Assembly (NCBI GenBank): GCA_027491035.1
Contig: JAIXWZ010000021.1
Location: 1 to 58,360 of the forward strand
DNA length: 58,360 nucleotides
From: Comamonadaceae bacterium
GTDB taxonomy: Bacteria; Pseudomonadota; Gammaproteobacteria; Burkholderiales; Burkholderiaceae_C
Reading direction: 5' to 3'
Below the pieces are notes generated by a model. That model did not search any database, had not been told where the DNA came from, and saw only the letters and a list, made by a program, of their open reading frames with translations. Each line of letters starts with the position of its first letter. The first letter of the stretch is position 1. Positions 8,482-17,004 of the stretch are shown one piece after another. The position numbers and the translations under genes were made by a program.

Positions 8482-8541
8482 ACATACCGTCAAGCCCAGG
8501 GCGTCACCTGGCGCTTGCCTCGACAGTGCTGGAACCATCAC

Positions 8542-8589
8542 GCCTTGAGGCCGCACGCACCGGCCAGCCTAGGCGCTACGACTCAAGGC
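8542..8589. terminator. Inverted repeat between convergent genes
   Basis: The 8-bp arms GCCTTGAG and CTCAAGGC are separated by 32 bases, between the convergent hydrolase (ends 8481) and DUF3047 gene (ends 8597). There is no T-run, so a role as terminator is only suggested by position. Confidence 0.25.
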
Positions 8590-8596
8590 CCCGCCC

Positions 8597-9370
8597 TTAA
8601 CTTTCCTCGCAAGACCGCTCGGCTGCCACGAAATGAAAATCGGCAAAGCCTGAACGGGCAGACGACTGGGTGTTGTCGGTGTCGGCCGTGATCGCGAGTT
8701 GAACGGCCTCGGCACCCGGGCCAAACAGGCGCGTCACGTCACGGCGCACGTCCACCCGCTCCCAGACCCAGCGACCGGCGTCGCCATCACCGCTGCGCAG
8801 CACGATCATCTGGGCCCGATCGGTGTAGGCGTTGGGGCGGGTGGTTCCGACAGGTTGGCGGTTGTCCCAAACGTAGTTGATCGCCGCATCGGGCACGTCT
8901 GGGCCCCACATCGCACGCGCAAGCGCCAATTGCGCACGCAAACCCAGCCCCAGCGCAGACGCCGGCAGGCGCAAGCTGACGTAAACCCGCGCGGCGTAGT
9001 CATCGCCCTCGCGCCGCAGCATGTCGGCCTGGCTCAAGGTCGCGCCGATGCGCCAACGCCAGCACAGCACCGGTGTCGCGTTAAGGTCCACGGTGATGGG
9101 CCGCGCCAGCAGCGACATGCTGGCCTGCGACGTGACCTCGACCGCTTTGACACCGTCCCAGAGGGCATACCGGAAGGTGTTGGGCCGCTGGCCGGATTTG
9201 AGCCGGATCTCTTGCCAGGGCGCCAAGGTGGCATCGAATCGACCAACCCATCGCAGACCCGTGCCATCGCTTGGGGCGACAGTACCCTGGGCACTTGCCG
9301 AGGCCAGCGCCAAGCCCAGCAGAGCGGCCGCTCGAACCCAGCCGGATCGAGCAAGCGCTAGCGGGTCCAT
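8597..9370 (-). CDS. DUF3047 domain protein, exported
   Basis: A 257-residue protein with an N-terminal signal sequence (hydrophobic AAALLGLALASASAQG). The body matches the DUF3047 pattern: the WRWRIG segment, an acidic GDDYAARVYVSL stretch, NYVWDNRQPVG, and a final beta-rich ITADTDNT with FADFHF region. The family is periplasmic and of unknown function. The ATG at 9370 overlaps the stop of the upstream lipoprotein gene, so the two are coupled. Confidence 0.8.
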   Translation of the reverse strand: MDPLALARSGWVRAAALLGLALASASAQGTVAPSDGTGLRWVGRFDATLAPWQEIRLKSGQRPNTFRYALWDGVKAVEVTSQASMSLLARPITVDLNATPVLCWRWRIGATLSQADMLRREGDDYAARVYVSLRLPASALGLGLRAQLALARAMWGPDVPDAAINYVWDNRQPVGTTRPNAYTDRAQMIVLRSGDGDAGRWVWERVDVRRDVTRLFGPGAEAVQLAITADTDNTQSSARSGFADFHFVAAERSCEES

Positions 9371-10833
9371 GTGAAGCGGCGCTCCAGCAGATCGGGGTCG
9401 TCGAAGTGCCTCTGCCCCACAAAGGCTGTGGCGTGATGGCCCCATTGGCGCATGGCGCCGGCACTGGCAATGCCCATGGGCCAAAACAACCAGCGCTCGC
9501 CGCGCTGCGTCCCCGGCACCAGACCGTCTGGGCGGTAGAGACTGCGCCGCGGCTGATCGGCATTTGCAGCAACCACGGGCAGCGAGCGCAAGACGTGCTC
9601 GCTGTCCACGCCGTAGCTTGATGCGCCGATCACGCTGATGCCCGCCTGGCTGGGATCGCTTACCGCCAGGCCCATCACCTGATGGTCGCCACTCGAGACC
9701 TGCACCACCAGGCGCTGGCCTGGCTTGAGCGCAGGCAAGTCAGCGGGCGCGAACAGCCACTCTTGGTTGGCGGGGGCATCGGGCTTGGGCTTGAGCTGCG
9801 GGCCGGCAAAAAACAGGTGGTAGCAGCCGCAAGCATGCATGGTGTCGAGCAACAGCACCTCGCCCCGCTCGTCCAGGGTCAGCCGCACCACCAGGCCGTC
9901 TAGGTTGCCCGCCAGCAGATCCAAGGGTCCACTGGCGGGCCGCTGAGGAAACCACAGCGTGTAGACCAGTTGCGGCAGCCAGCGGCCGTTCAGGCGTGTC
10001 GCCGTGACCCGCTGGTAGACCACCGGCTGGGCCCGATCGATCGCAGGCGCGTCGGCCGCGCTTGCGGCCCAAAACAAGCGGCCAAACTGATCAAAGGAGC
10101 CGCGGGTTTCGATGGCAAAGTCCGGCGCGTGCCAGGCCAGCCAGGCTTGCGCCTGGGCATCGCTCCATTGCGGCAAACCCAGCGCGTCGCGCGCGGTGGG
10201 CATGGAGCCCGGATCTTGGCGGGCGGGCGCCTGCCAAAGCGTCAGCGGCGGCGGTTTGAGCTGCCATGCTTTCATCGCCGACACCTGTTGGTCTTGCCAG
10301 CGCTGCACGCCAGCAAAGAACGGCCAGCGGGTCAGCGGGTACAGCCCCACCGCGCGCTGCCATGGGCTGTAGCGCGCAGGAAACTGCGCGCGAGCCAGCA
10401 GACGCTCTTGCAAGGCGCCCTGCGATCGCAAGGCCTCAAGACCTTGCTCGCGGCATTGATCGGTACGCTGCACAGCCGCGGCGCGACTGCCCACGCCCAA
10501 ACTGGCCAACGCAGCAGCGGGCAAATTGTCGATCTCGGCGCTGCGAGCCAGCCGGTCTTCTTGCGCCGCCCTCTCAAGCCACACCTCAAAGGCCTGCTGC
10601 GAGCGAGCCGCATCGGAGCGCAAATCACTGAGCATCCGCGTGGTGCGCAAGCCAGCAAATCCGTCAATCGCCGCAGCCTCGGCATCGCCAACGCCGGCCT
10701 CGCCTGTGACCCGGTCCAAGGATTGCCACCAGGCACTGCACTGCGGCGTGTGCGACGGCAGCGAAGGGGCCTGCAAACTGGCGCAAGCCTGCAGCAGCGC
10801 CACCAGAAAGAGCAAGCCCCCCAAACGACCCAT
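9358..10833 (-). CDS. Lipoprotein of unknown function
   Basis: A 491-residue protein that I do not recognise. With the ATG at 10833 it has a lipoprotein signal (GLLFLVALLQAC, modified Cys at residue 17). An upstream start at 10905 would put 24 residues before the signal. The first half is helical and polar with many Arg and Gln residues. The second half is richer in beta-like segments and contains a Cys-Gly-Cys-Tyr-His motif in HACGCYHLFFAG. Such a cluster could bind a metal or form a disulfide in the periplasm. It is coupled to the DUF3047 gene (13-base overlap) and divergent from the VWA gene, so the three may work together at the envelope. Confidence 0.65.
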   Translation of the reverse strand: MGRLGGLLFLVALLQACASLQAPSLPSHTPQCSAWWQSLDRVTGEAGVGDAEAAAIDGFAGLRTTRMLSDLRSDAARSQQAFEVWLERAAQEDRLARSAEIDNLPAAALASLGVGSRAAAVQRTDQCREQGLEALRSQGALQERLLARAQFPARYSPWQRAVGLYPLTRWPFFAGVQRWQDQQVSAMKAWQLKPPPLTLWQAPARQDPGSMPTARDALGLPQWSDAQAQAWLAWHAPDFAIETRGSFDQFGRLFWAASAADAPAIDRAQPVVYQRVTATRLNGRWLPQLVYTLWFPQRPASGPLDLLAGNLDGLVVRLTLDERGEVLLLDTMHACGCYHLFFAGPQLKPKPDAPANQEWLFAPADLPALKPGQRLVVQVSSGDHQVMGLAVSDPSQAGISVIGASSYGVDSEHVLRSLPVVAANADQPRRSLYRPDGLVPGTQRGERWLFWPMGIASAGAMRQWGHHATAFVGQRHFDDPDLLERRFTWTR

Positions 10834-10980
10834 GCTCACGCACCAAGCGCCCAGCAGGCCAGCGCCATGCCCAACCTCAAGCTTGAAAGGGCGCAACGCA
10901 ATCATCCTGCGACTTTAAGCCAAACCGCTCAGATCAGCTGCGCAAGCGGCTTTGGCCGGCGTGCATTAGGATTTGCGCTT

Positions 10981-12024
10981 ATGGATTTCCTGGCGCCGCA
11001 ATTTCTTTGGCTGCTGACCCTCGTGCCGGCCCTGGTGCTGCTTTACCTGTGGCTGATGCGGCGCAAGAAGAAGCTGGCCCTGCGCTACGCGAGCCTGGAC
11101 ATCGTCCGGCAAGCCCTGGCCGGCGGCCCGGGCTGGCGGCGCCATATCCCGCCGGCGCTGCTTCTGACGGCCATAGCCCTGGCGCTGCTGGCAGCGTCCA
11201 GGCCCATGGCCACCATCCCACTGCCGACATCCAGCGCCACCATCATCTTGGCCATGGACGTGTCGCTGAGCATGCGCGCCACCGATGTCAAGCCCAACCG
11301 TCTGGTGGCAGCGCAAGAGGCCGCCAAGGCCTTCCTGGCAGAGCTGCCGCCTGACATCAAGGTGGGCATCGTGACTTTCGCCGGCACCACGCAACTGGTA
11401 CAGGCCCCCACGCACAACCGCGAGAACCTGGTGGCGGCAATCGACCGCTTCCAGATGCAGCGTGGCACGGCCGTCGGCAATGCCATCGTGGTGTCACTGG
11501 CCACGATCTTTCCGGATGAGGGCATCGACTTGGGCGAGCTGACTTTTGGCAGCCCCACGCGCGGCAAGAGCCTGGACGACAAAAGCAAGCCCAGCAAGAA
11601 AGAAGTGACCCCCGTCGCCCCCGGCTCCTATGAGTCGGCCGCGATCATCTTGCTGACCGACGGGCGGCGCACCACGGGCATCGATACCGAAGAGGCGGCC
11701 AAGATGGCAGCCGACCGCGGCGTGCGCGTCTACGCCATCGGGTTGGGCACGGTCGACGGCGCCGTGCCCGCTTATGACAGCTGGACCGCGATCTACATGA
11801 AGCTCGACGAACCGAGCCTGCGCGCGGTGGCCCAAAAGACGCAGGCCGAGTACTACTACGCCGGCGATGCCGAGGCGCTCAAAAACGTCTACACCCAGCT
11901 CACCACCCGGGTGCAGGTGGAGAAAAAAGAAACCGAACTGTCGGCGCTGCTGGCGCTGATGTCTGCCGCGCTGTCCATTGCAGCCGCGGCACTGTCGCTG
12001 CTGTGGTTCAGCCGGATCGCGTGA
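10981..12024 (+). CDS. VWA-domain membrane protein, BatA-like
   Basis: A 347-residue protein. It has two N-terminal membrane helices (about residues 5-26 and 57-75), a von Willebrand A domain from about residue 88, and a C-terminal helix near 325-345. The MIDAS metal site is complete at its first element, D93-V-S95-L-S97, followed by the T and D elements in FAGTTQ and ILLTDGRRTT. The topology (two helices, VWA, one helix) is that of BatA/Aerotolerance proteins, which usually sit with MoxR ATPases. None is in this window. The frame is open far upstream, but MDFLAPQFLWLL is the normal start for this family. Confidence 0.85.
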   Translation: MDFLAPQFLWLLTLVPALVLLYLWLMRRKKKLALRYASLDIVRQALAGGPGWRRHIPPALLLTAIALALLAASRPMATIPLPTSSATIILAMDVSLSMRATDVKPNRLVAAQEAAKAFLAELPPDIKVGIVTFAGTTQLVQAPTHNRENLVAAIDRFQMQRGTAVGNAIVVSLATIFPDEGIDLGELTFGSPTRGKSLDDKSKPSKKEVTPVAPGSYESAAIILLTDGRRTTGIDTEEAAKMAADRGVRVYAIGLGTVDGAVPAYDSWTAIYMKLDEPSLRAVAQKTQAEYYYAGDAEALKNVYTQLTTRVQVEKKETELSALLALMSAALSIAAAALSLLWFSRIA

Positions 12025-12118
12025 AATCGGGCGGCACTCGCCGGCATGGGCGTCAAGTTACGAAATGGGTTGAGCTTTTCGCCATGACAGCGCGACGGGT
12101 CAGATTGCGTGTTGATCC

Positions 12119-12151
12119 TTGACACCAGATTTGATCTAGGACATCATATCT
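12119..12151 (+). promoter_or_regulatory. Promoter and operator of the toxin-antitoxin pair
   Basis: TTGACA (12119-12124) and CATCAT (12142-12147) are spaced by 17 bases. An imperfect 9-bp inverted repeat, AGATTTGAT and ATCATATCT (12127-12135 and 12143-12151), covers the spacer and the -10. It is well placed for autorepression. The first ATG follows the -10 by only 10 bases, so the mRNA would be nearly leaderless. Confidence 0.5.
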
Positions 12152-12157
12152 GACACG

Positions 12158-12487
12158 ATGAAGCCTCCCAAGACACAGGAAGTCTACGCTCCAAAGGACG
12201 TGGCCATTCCTGCCAGACTGGGCGGCGGCGTACTGAAAGAAAAAGTGATACGAGAGCTGCCGTCGAAGAAGGTCATTGGATATGCCTTGGCCTACATCAA
12301 CCCGCTGATTTTCAGTGGAGACAATGGCCGGGTGCTAGGTTATGACAACAGCCACGGCTACTCGCACCGGCACTACCTGGGGAGCATCACCCCGGAGTCA
12401 TTCGACGGCTACGAGCAGCTCTATAACCGTTTCGAGCAAGAGTGGCAGACGATAGCCTTGAGATTCGTCAATGGAGAACCGATATGA
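12158..12487 (+). CDS. TumE-like toxin (DUF6516 family)
   Basis: A 109-residue protein whose second half carries the TumE/DUF6516 pattern: a hydrophobic strand (IGYALAYINPLIF), then NGRVLGYDNSHGYSHRHYLG with paired His residues, then an acidic tail. In this family the toxin gene is followed by a winged-helix antitoxin gene, as here. The stop overlaps the next start as ATGA. No Shine-Dalgarno site is visible before the ATG, consistent with a leaderless message from the promoter just upstream. The cellular target of TumE toxins is not evident from the sequence. Confidence 0.7.
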   Translation: MKPPKTQEVYAPKDVAIPARLGGGVLKEKVIRELPSKKVIGYALAYINPLIFSGDNGRVLGYDNSHGYSHRHYLGSITPESFDGYEQLYNRFEQEWQTIALRFVNGEPI

Positions 12488-12885
12488 CGAGGCAAAAGAT
12501 CACATTGGCAGACTTTGCAAAAACCCCCGCGTTAAAGTCGCATTCCCAGCGCAGCAAAGCTGTCGCGCGCGCGTTAGATGAGAAGGCGGATGCCCTGCCC
12601 TATGCCAAGACCTTCAACAGCTTCGAGTTTGAGGACTTTCTGAGCCAACTCACGCCCAAGCGGTTTGAACTGCTGCGGCTGGCCAGCAAGGGGCGGCGCT
12701 CCATTTCTGACTTGGCGACGGCTGCACACCGAGACCAAAGCGCGGTTTCGCGGGACGTTGCGAAGCTGAGCAAACTGGGGCTGGTCAGGATAGAGGTCGT
12801 GACGAACCAGGGACACGGACAAAAAAAGATCGTGATGCCCGTTGCCACCACGATCTCGATCAACGCATCCATTGCTGCGCTCTGA
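12484..12885 (+). CDS. TumA-like antitoxin, MarR-type winged helix
   Basis: A 133-residue protein with a central winged helix (LTPKRFELLRLASKGRRSIS, then ATAAHRDQSAVSRDVAKLSKLGLV). The phrase FEDFLSQLTPKRFELL is typical of the DNA-binding partners of TumE-like toxins. The ATG at 12484 overlaps the toxin stop, so translation is coupled. It probably neutralises the toxin and represses the operon through the dyad at 12127-12151. Confidence 0.72.
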   Translation: MTRQKITLADFAKTPALKSHSQRSKAVARALDEKADALPYAKTFNSFEFEDFLSQLTPKRFELLRLASKGRRSISDLATAAHRDQSAVSRDVAKLSKLGLVRIEVVTNQGHGQKKIVMPVATTISINASIAAL

Positions 12886-12986
12886 AAGACGTCGGCTTGA
12901 CTGCGCACAGGCTGGGCACACTCAAGCCAGAGTGATCGTGGCGCAGCGCGTGGCCGGGGGTGTCCGGCACCCGTGTCTTAGAGCAA

Positions 12987-13715
12987 TCAGCGCGACGCGT
13001 TGAGCTGGTAGCGAAACCGGTCGCCGCGCGCCACGAACTCGTTGTACATGATCGGAGTGCCTTGACCGTCGTAGGATGTGATGTGAATGCGCAGCAAAGC
13101 GGCGTCCACTCTTGTATGAAGTTGCTTGGCCATCGCATCTGAAGCATTGATGGCTTCAAAGTCGATGTGAGAGCGCACCACTCGATACCCCAGGCGCTGA
13201 CGCAGGACAGTGAGCAAATCGTTGACACCTAGATCTTCTCGGCACATGGCTTGAAGCAGACCCTGGCTGCCATAACAGAGCTGGAAAGCATGCACTTCGC
13301 CGTCGACCAAACGAGTGATGGAGACCCTGCTCACCGGTGCGTCCACCGGCAAGCGCAGAGCGGTTGCAACGGTGGGGTCTGCCTTGACGCGCTTGATGGC
13401 AGACACGATCCCCGCTGCCACATGCCCACGCCGACGCATGGTCTCGTAAAAGCCCGTCAGCGGGCCCATCTCCGACGGATGCCGCGAGGTGCGGCGAACG
13501 AAGCTGCCCTTGCCGTTGACCTTCTCGATCATGTCCATAGCCTGCAGCTCCGAGAGCGCCTGACGGATGGTGACACGACTCACACCGAACCGCCTCTCGA
13601 GCGCCTCCTCAGAAGGCAGCTTATCGCCGGGCGCCAAGCTGCCGTCGGCAATGCTGGCCTTCAACGCATCGCGCACCTGAGCAAAAAGCGGGGTTGCTGA
13701 TTCGACCTTGTCCAT
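12987..13715 (-). CDS. GntR/HutC-family transcriptional regulator
   Basis: A 242-residue regulator. The N-terminal winged helix is ATPLFAQVRDALKASIADGSL, then GDKLPSEEALERRFGVSRVTIRQALSEL. The C-terminal half is a UTRA ligand domain (LTGFYETMRRRGH onward, ending YDGQGTPIMYNEFVARGDRF). I chose the ATG at 13715; a TTG at 13724 is possible. It lies two codons after the GST-like gene on the same strand, so it is co-transcribed with it. It probably controls the divergent CoA-ligase operon and responds to a pathway intermediate. Confidence 0.9.
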   Translation of the reverse strand: MDKVESATPLFAQVRDALKASIADGSLAPGDKLPSEEALERRFGVSRVTIRQALSELQAMDMIEKVNGKGSFVRRTSRHPSEMGPLTGFYETMRRRGHVAAGIVSAIKRVKADPTVATALRLPVDAPVSRVSITRLVDGEVHAFQLCYGSQGLLQAMCREDLGVNDLLTVLRQRLGYRVVRSHIDFEAINASDAMAKQLHTRVDAALLRIHITSYDGQGTPIMYNEFVARGDRFRYQLNASR

Positions 13716-13726
13716 GACGCTCAAGT

Positions 13727-14797
13727 CTAACGGGGCGCCATATCCGGCACAGGCCTGCTACTTGGCAGCACAGGGGTCAGATTCTCTAGGCACGCTGTTT
13801 CCTGCAGGAGAGGCTGAACCTTGGCCTTGTCCTCAGCGGCCAAAGCGGCCCACTCGCGCTGCAGCCATACGAGGCATTTGTGCTTGTAGCTTTCAACTTT
13901 TCCTTTCCAAACCAATCCATCCATCACGACCTCGAAGGACTCGGCACCCGTTTCAACCGCGTGATGATGAGCGCGCAGCAAGGGCAAGTAGAAGCGGCCA
14001 GCCAGCACCAGCATCTCGCGCACGCTGGCCTGCCAGGTGGACTGAGGCGCCCAGTCGCCTTCTACACCCGAGGCATCGTCAAGTGACTGGGTCCATTGGA
14101 AGGTGCGGGGCGCGCGAGCGCGCATGATGGAACTGGCTGACGGGTCCAGGGCGCACTGGCACAACTGAGCGTAGAGACCAAAATCGGCCAGTGAAGGCCG
14201 CCCGCCAAACAGATAGGCGGTGCGATCGAGCATGGACTCGACGGCCGCCAGAGTGGCAAGATAGAACGACGCCAGCAACTGATGCCCCTCCTCGGTGGTC
14301 ACCATCGCCTCGCGCTTAGAGGTCTGTCGCAGCGTGAATTTGGCCACCAGGGCCTCTAAATCGGGCCGAGCAATGGCCCCGAGCCAGCCTGAAAGCTGCC
14401 GCGTTGCACAGAAGGTCCGATCAAACTCGGAACCCCAACGCATGTCGAACATGGCAGCGACCAAAAGCTCATCGGCCATGTCTTCGATCAGGTGGCTCAG
14501 GAAGGCGGCGGCCGGGTCATCCGGCACCACCGAGCGTTGCTTTGGATGACGCGTCTCAAGATCGTAGATGAGCGGCGTGCTGTCGGCGTGATAACTGCCA
14601 TCGGGATACTGCAGCACTGGGATCATGCCCTTGCCGGCCTGCCTCAATTCACCCTGGCTGCCAAGGTAGCCGCTCGGGACGATCCACAGGTGCGCAAGTC
14701 GGCGATACCGAAGCAAGGCTCGCATTTTTAGCGAATAGGGGGAACCTGGGCCCCCGAGTAGGCGGTAGGTCTGAGGCTGTAGCAGATCGGTTTGCAT
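13727..14797 (-). CDS. Glutathione S-transferase family protein, extended
   Basis: A 356-residue protein with an N-terminal thioredoxin-like GST domain (LLGGPGSPYSLKMRALLRYR, then GKGMIPVLQYPDGSYHADST, then ETRHP). The GST helical domain contains FGGRPSLADFGLYAQL, the N-capping box of the GST fold. It is over 100 residues longer than a standard GST; the extra C-terminal part has no motif I know. Glutathione-dependent conjugation, isomerisation or ring opening is possible. It is divergent from the CoA ligase. Confidence 0.8.
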   Translation of the reverse strand: MQTDLLQPQTYRLLGGPGSPYSLKMRALLRYRRLAHLWIVPSGYLGSQGELRQAGKGMIPVLQYPDGSYHADSTPLIYDLETRHPKQRSVVPDDPAAAFLSHLIEDMADELLVAAMFDMRWGSEFDRTFCATRQLSGWLGAIARPDLEALVAKFTLRQTSKREAMVTTEEGHQLLASFYLATLAAVESMLDRTAYLFGGRPSLADFGLYAQLCQCALDPSASSIMRARAPRTFQWTQSLDDASGVEGDWAPQSTWQASVREMLVLAGRFYLPLLRAHHHAVETGAESFEVVMDGLVWKGKVESYKHKCLVWLQREWAALAAEDKAKVQPLLQETACLENLTPVLPSSRPVPDMAPR

Positions 14798-14842
14798 GAG
14801 GTGTTCTCGGTGTGCCGATGACCAGAAGATCGACAGGCTGTA

Positions 14843-14870
14843 TTGACCTATTATGATAGTCCCCTATACA
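14843..14870 (+). promoter_or_regulatory. Promoter of the CoA-ligase operon with internal dyad
   Basis: TTGACC (14843-14848) and TATACA (14865-14870) are spaced by 16 bases. Inside the spacer is the dyad CTAT-TATG-ATAG (14848-14859). In the divergent gap next to a GntR/HutC-GST unit this is a natural place for the GntR operator. Confidence 0.5.
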
Positions 14871-14902
14871 CTGAAATAGAACTTTTCCATCGACCGCCCA
14901 AG

Positions 14903-16993
14903 ATGCCCGAATCCAGCGCCTCGCCTGTCTCTGCATTGATGCGTCCTCGCTCAATCGCGGTGATAGGCGCATCGACGCAGCCCCACAAAGCCGGCGGGAT
15001 GCCGGTGCGCCTGCTGCTCGAGCACGGATACACCGGCCGGGTTGTCCCGGTTCACCCCAGCGCCGCCGAGATCCAGGGTTTACCGGCCATCGCCTCGCTG
15101 CGTGAGGCCTCGCAGGCGATCGATATGGCCATCGTTTGTGTCCCGCAACCGGCAGTGCGCCAGGCGATCTCCGACTGCGTGGCGCAAGGCGTCAAAGCGG
15201 CGGTGGTTTTTACCGGAGGGTTCGCTGAAGCTGGCGACCCAGGCTTGGCCGAGCAAGACCAAATCGTGCAACTGGCCGCTGATGGTGGGATGGCATTGCT
15301 TGGACCCAACTGCCTGGGGGCAATCAACCTGCGCGAACGCATGTTCGCCACCTTTTCGCCCGCCACTTTGAGGGGCATGCCCCCGGTCGGAGGCATCGGG
15401 CTGGTCAGCCAGAGCGGCGCCTTCGGGGCCTATGCCTATGTGTTGGCGCGCCGTCACCGCCTTGGGCTATCGCACTGGGTGACGACTGGCAACGAGGCGG
15501 GCATTCAGGTCGCCGATGTGATCGAGTGGCTGGCCAAAGATCCCGACACCCGGGTGATCCTGGCTTACCTGGAGGGGTGCAAAGATGGACCCCGCCTGGT
15601 CCAAGCGTTGCGGGCTGCGCTGGCAGCGGGCAAGCCGGTGGTCATTACCAAGGTTGGCCGCACCGACGCGGGCGCCAGGGCGGCCATGTCCCACACGGCC
15701 GCCATTGCGGGGGAAGACGCGGTCTTTGACGCGGTGTTCGAGGAATGTGGGGCCATCCGCGCGAACACCATTGAAGACTTCTTTCGCTACGGCCAGCTGT
15801 TTGCGACGGCACCCGTGCCTCATAACGACGCCGTGGCCATCATCACAGGGTCGGGCGGCGTGGGCACCCTGATGGCAGACCGTGCTGACGATCTGGGGCT
15901 GCAGCTGCCGCCCTTCACCGAGGCCGAGTCGCTGCGAGTCACTGAGCAGGCGTCCCTGGCCACCACCGGCAACCCGATCGATGTGACAGGACAAGTTGTC
16001 GGCAACCCACGGGTCCTCGAAGTGGCCTGCGAGATCGCGGCAGAAAACGGCCGCTACGGCAGCATCGCCTTGTTCACGGCCGCCGGAGCGCTTTCACCGG
16101 CCTTCTGGCCCACCCTGGAACAGTGCGCGCGCCAGATCACCAGCCGGCCGGGCATCACCGCCACCATTGCCGGCATCATGGATGAGAGCCAACGCCAGAC
16201 ACTGACTGACCTTGGCTGCCTGGTGTATGAAGAGCCCACGCATGCGATCGAGGCGATCGCGCAATTGCGAAAGTACGCGCTTGGGCGGCAAAGAACCCAA
16301 CCCCTGGCCGATCCACCCTCCCCTGCCAATCGGCCCTTGCCCGTGGGCACCTTGGATGAGGCCAGCGCGCTGCAGGTTCTTGCCGAGCACGGTATCGGCG
16401 TGGTCCCCCACGGTGTCGCCATGACGGCCGACGAGGCCGTGGCCGCAGCCCAGCGCCTAGGTGGCGCGGTCGCGGTCAAGGTGCTCTCGCCAGACATTGT
16501 TCACAAGAGCGATGTGGGCGGGGTGCGGCTCAATGTGTCGGGGGACGAGGCCGTGCGCAAAGCCTTCGACACGCTGCTGGCCGAGGTCTCGGTCAAGGCA
16601 CCCGCCGCCCGTATCCGCGGCGTTCTGGTTGCGCGTATGGTGCGGCCCGTTCTGGAGTGCGTGGTCGCAAGCCGCCGTGACCCGATCTTCGGTCCGGTTC
16701 TCACCTTTGGCTTAGGGGGCACCGAGGTCGAATGGCTGGGCCGCGTCGCCATGGCCACAGCGCCGGTGACCCCGCAGCGGGTCATGCAATTGCTGCAACG
16801 GCTCGACCTTCTGCGCCGGCTCGATGGTTGGCGTGGCGGACCCAAGGTGCCGCCTCAAGCCCTGGTGGACGCCATTTGCGCGGTGGGCCGAATCGCTTGC
16901 ACGAACCGGGGACTTGTGCACCTGGAAATCAACCCCCTGCTGGTGAACGCCGACGGTGTGTTTGCTGCAGACGCGCTGATGCAAATTCAATAA
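14903..16993 (+). CDS. CoA ligase (NDP-forming), CoA-binding plus ATP-grasp fusion
   Basis: A 696-residue fusion of the two halves of ADP-forming acyl-CoA synthetases. Residues from about 10 are the CoA-binding Rossmann domain (RPRSIAVIGASTQPHKAGG). The succinyl-CoA-ligase-like part follows, with SQSGAFGAYAY, a TTGNEAGIQVADVI segment and a phosphohistidine-type region MSHTAAIAGED. From about residue 490 comes the ATP-grasp domain (GGAVAVKVLSPDIVHKSDVGGVRL). It forms an acyl-CoA from a carboxylic acid. The ATG at 14903 fits best; 14936 is an alternative. It leads an operon with a Bug protein and a DUF1254 protein. Confidence 0.88.
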   Translation: MPESSASPVSALMRPRSIAVIGASTQPHKAGGMPVRLLLEHGYTGRVVPVHPSAAEIQGLPAIASLREASQAIDMAIVCVPQPAVRQAISDCVAQGVKAAVVFTGGFAEAGDPGLAEQDQIVQLAADGGMALLGPNCLGAINLRERMFATFSPATLRGMPPVGGIGLVSQSGAFGAYAYVLARRHRLGLSHWVTTGNEAGIQVADVIEWLAKDPDTRVILAYLEGCKDGPRLVQALRAALAAGKPVVITKVGRTDAGARAAMSHTAAIAGEDAVFDAVFEECGAIRANTIEDFFRYGQLFATAPVPHNDAVAIITGSGGVGTLMADRADDLGLQLPPFTEAESLRVTEQASLATTGNPIDVTGQVVGNPRVLEVACEIAAENGRYGSIALFTAAGALSPAFWPTLEQCARQITSRPGITATIAGIMDESQRQTLTDLGCLVYEEPTHAIEAIAQLRKYALGRQRTQPLADPPSPANRPLPVGTLDEASALQVLAEHGIGVVPHGVAMTADEAVAAAQRLGGAVAVKVLSPDIVHKSDVGGVRLNVSGDEAVRKAFDTLLAEVSVKAPAARIRGVLVARMVRPVLECVVASRRDPIFGPVLTFGLGGTEVEWLGRVAMATAPVTPQRVMQLLQRLDLLRRLDGWRGGPKVPPQALVDAICAVGRIACTNRGLVHLEINPLLVNADGVFAADALMQIQ

Positions 16994-17004
16994 GGAGACA
17001 CGCA

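Noticed and set aside
9970-10980. N-terminal extension of the VWA gene by 337 residues
   Set aside because: The extension is antisense to the lipoprotein gene and Arg/Gln-rich. The BatA-like protein begins naturally at 10981.
12958-12972. Small GGGTG/CACCC hairpin between the antitoxin and GntR genes
   Set aside because: A 5-bp stem and no T-run; too weak to call a terminator.
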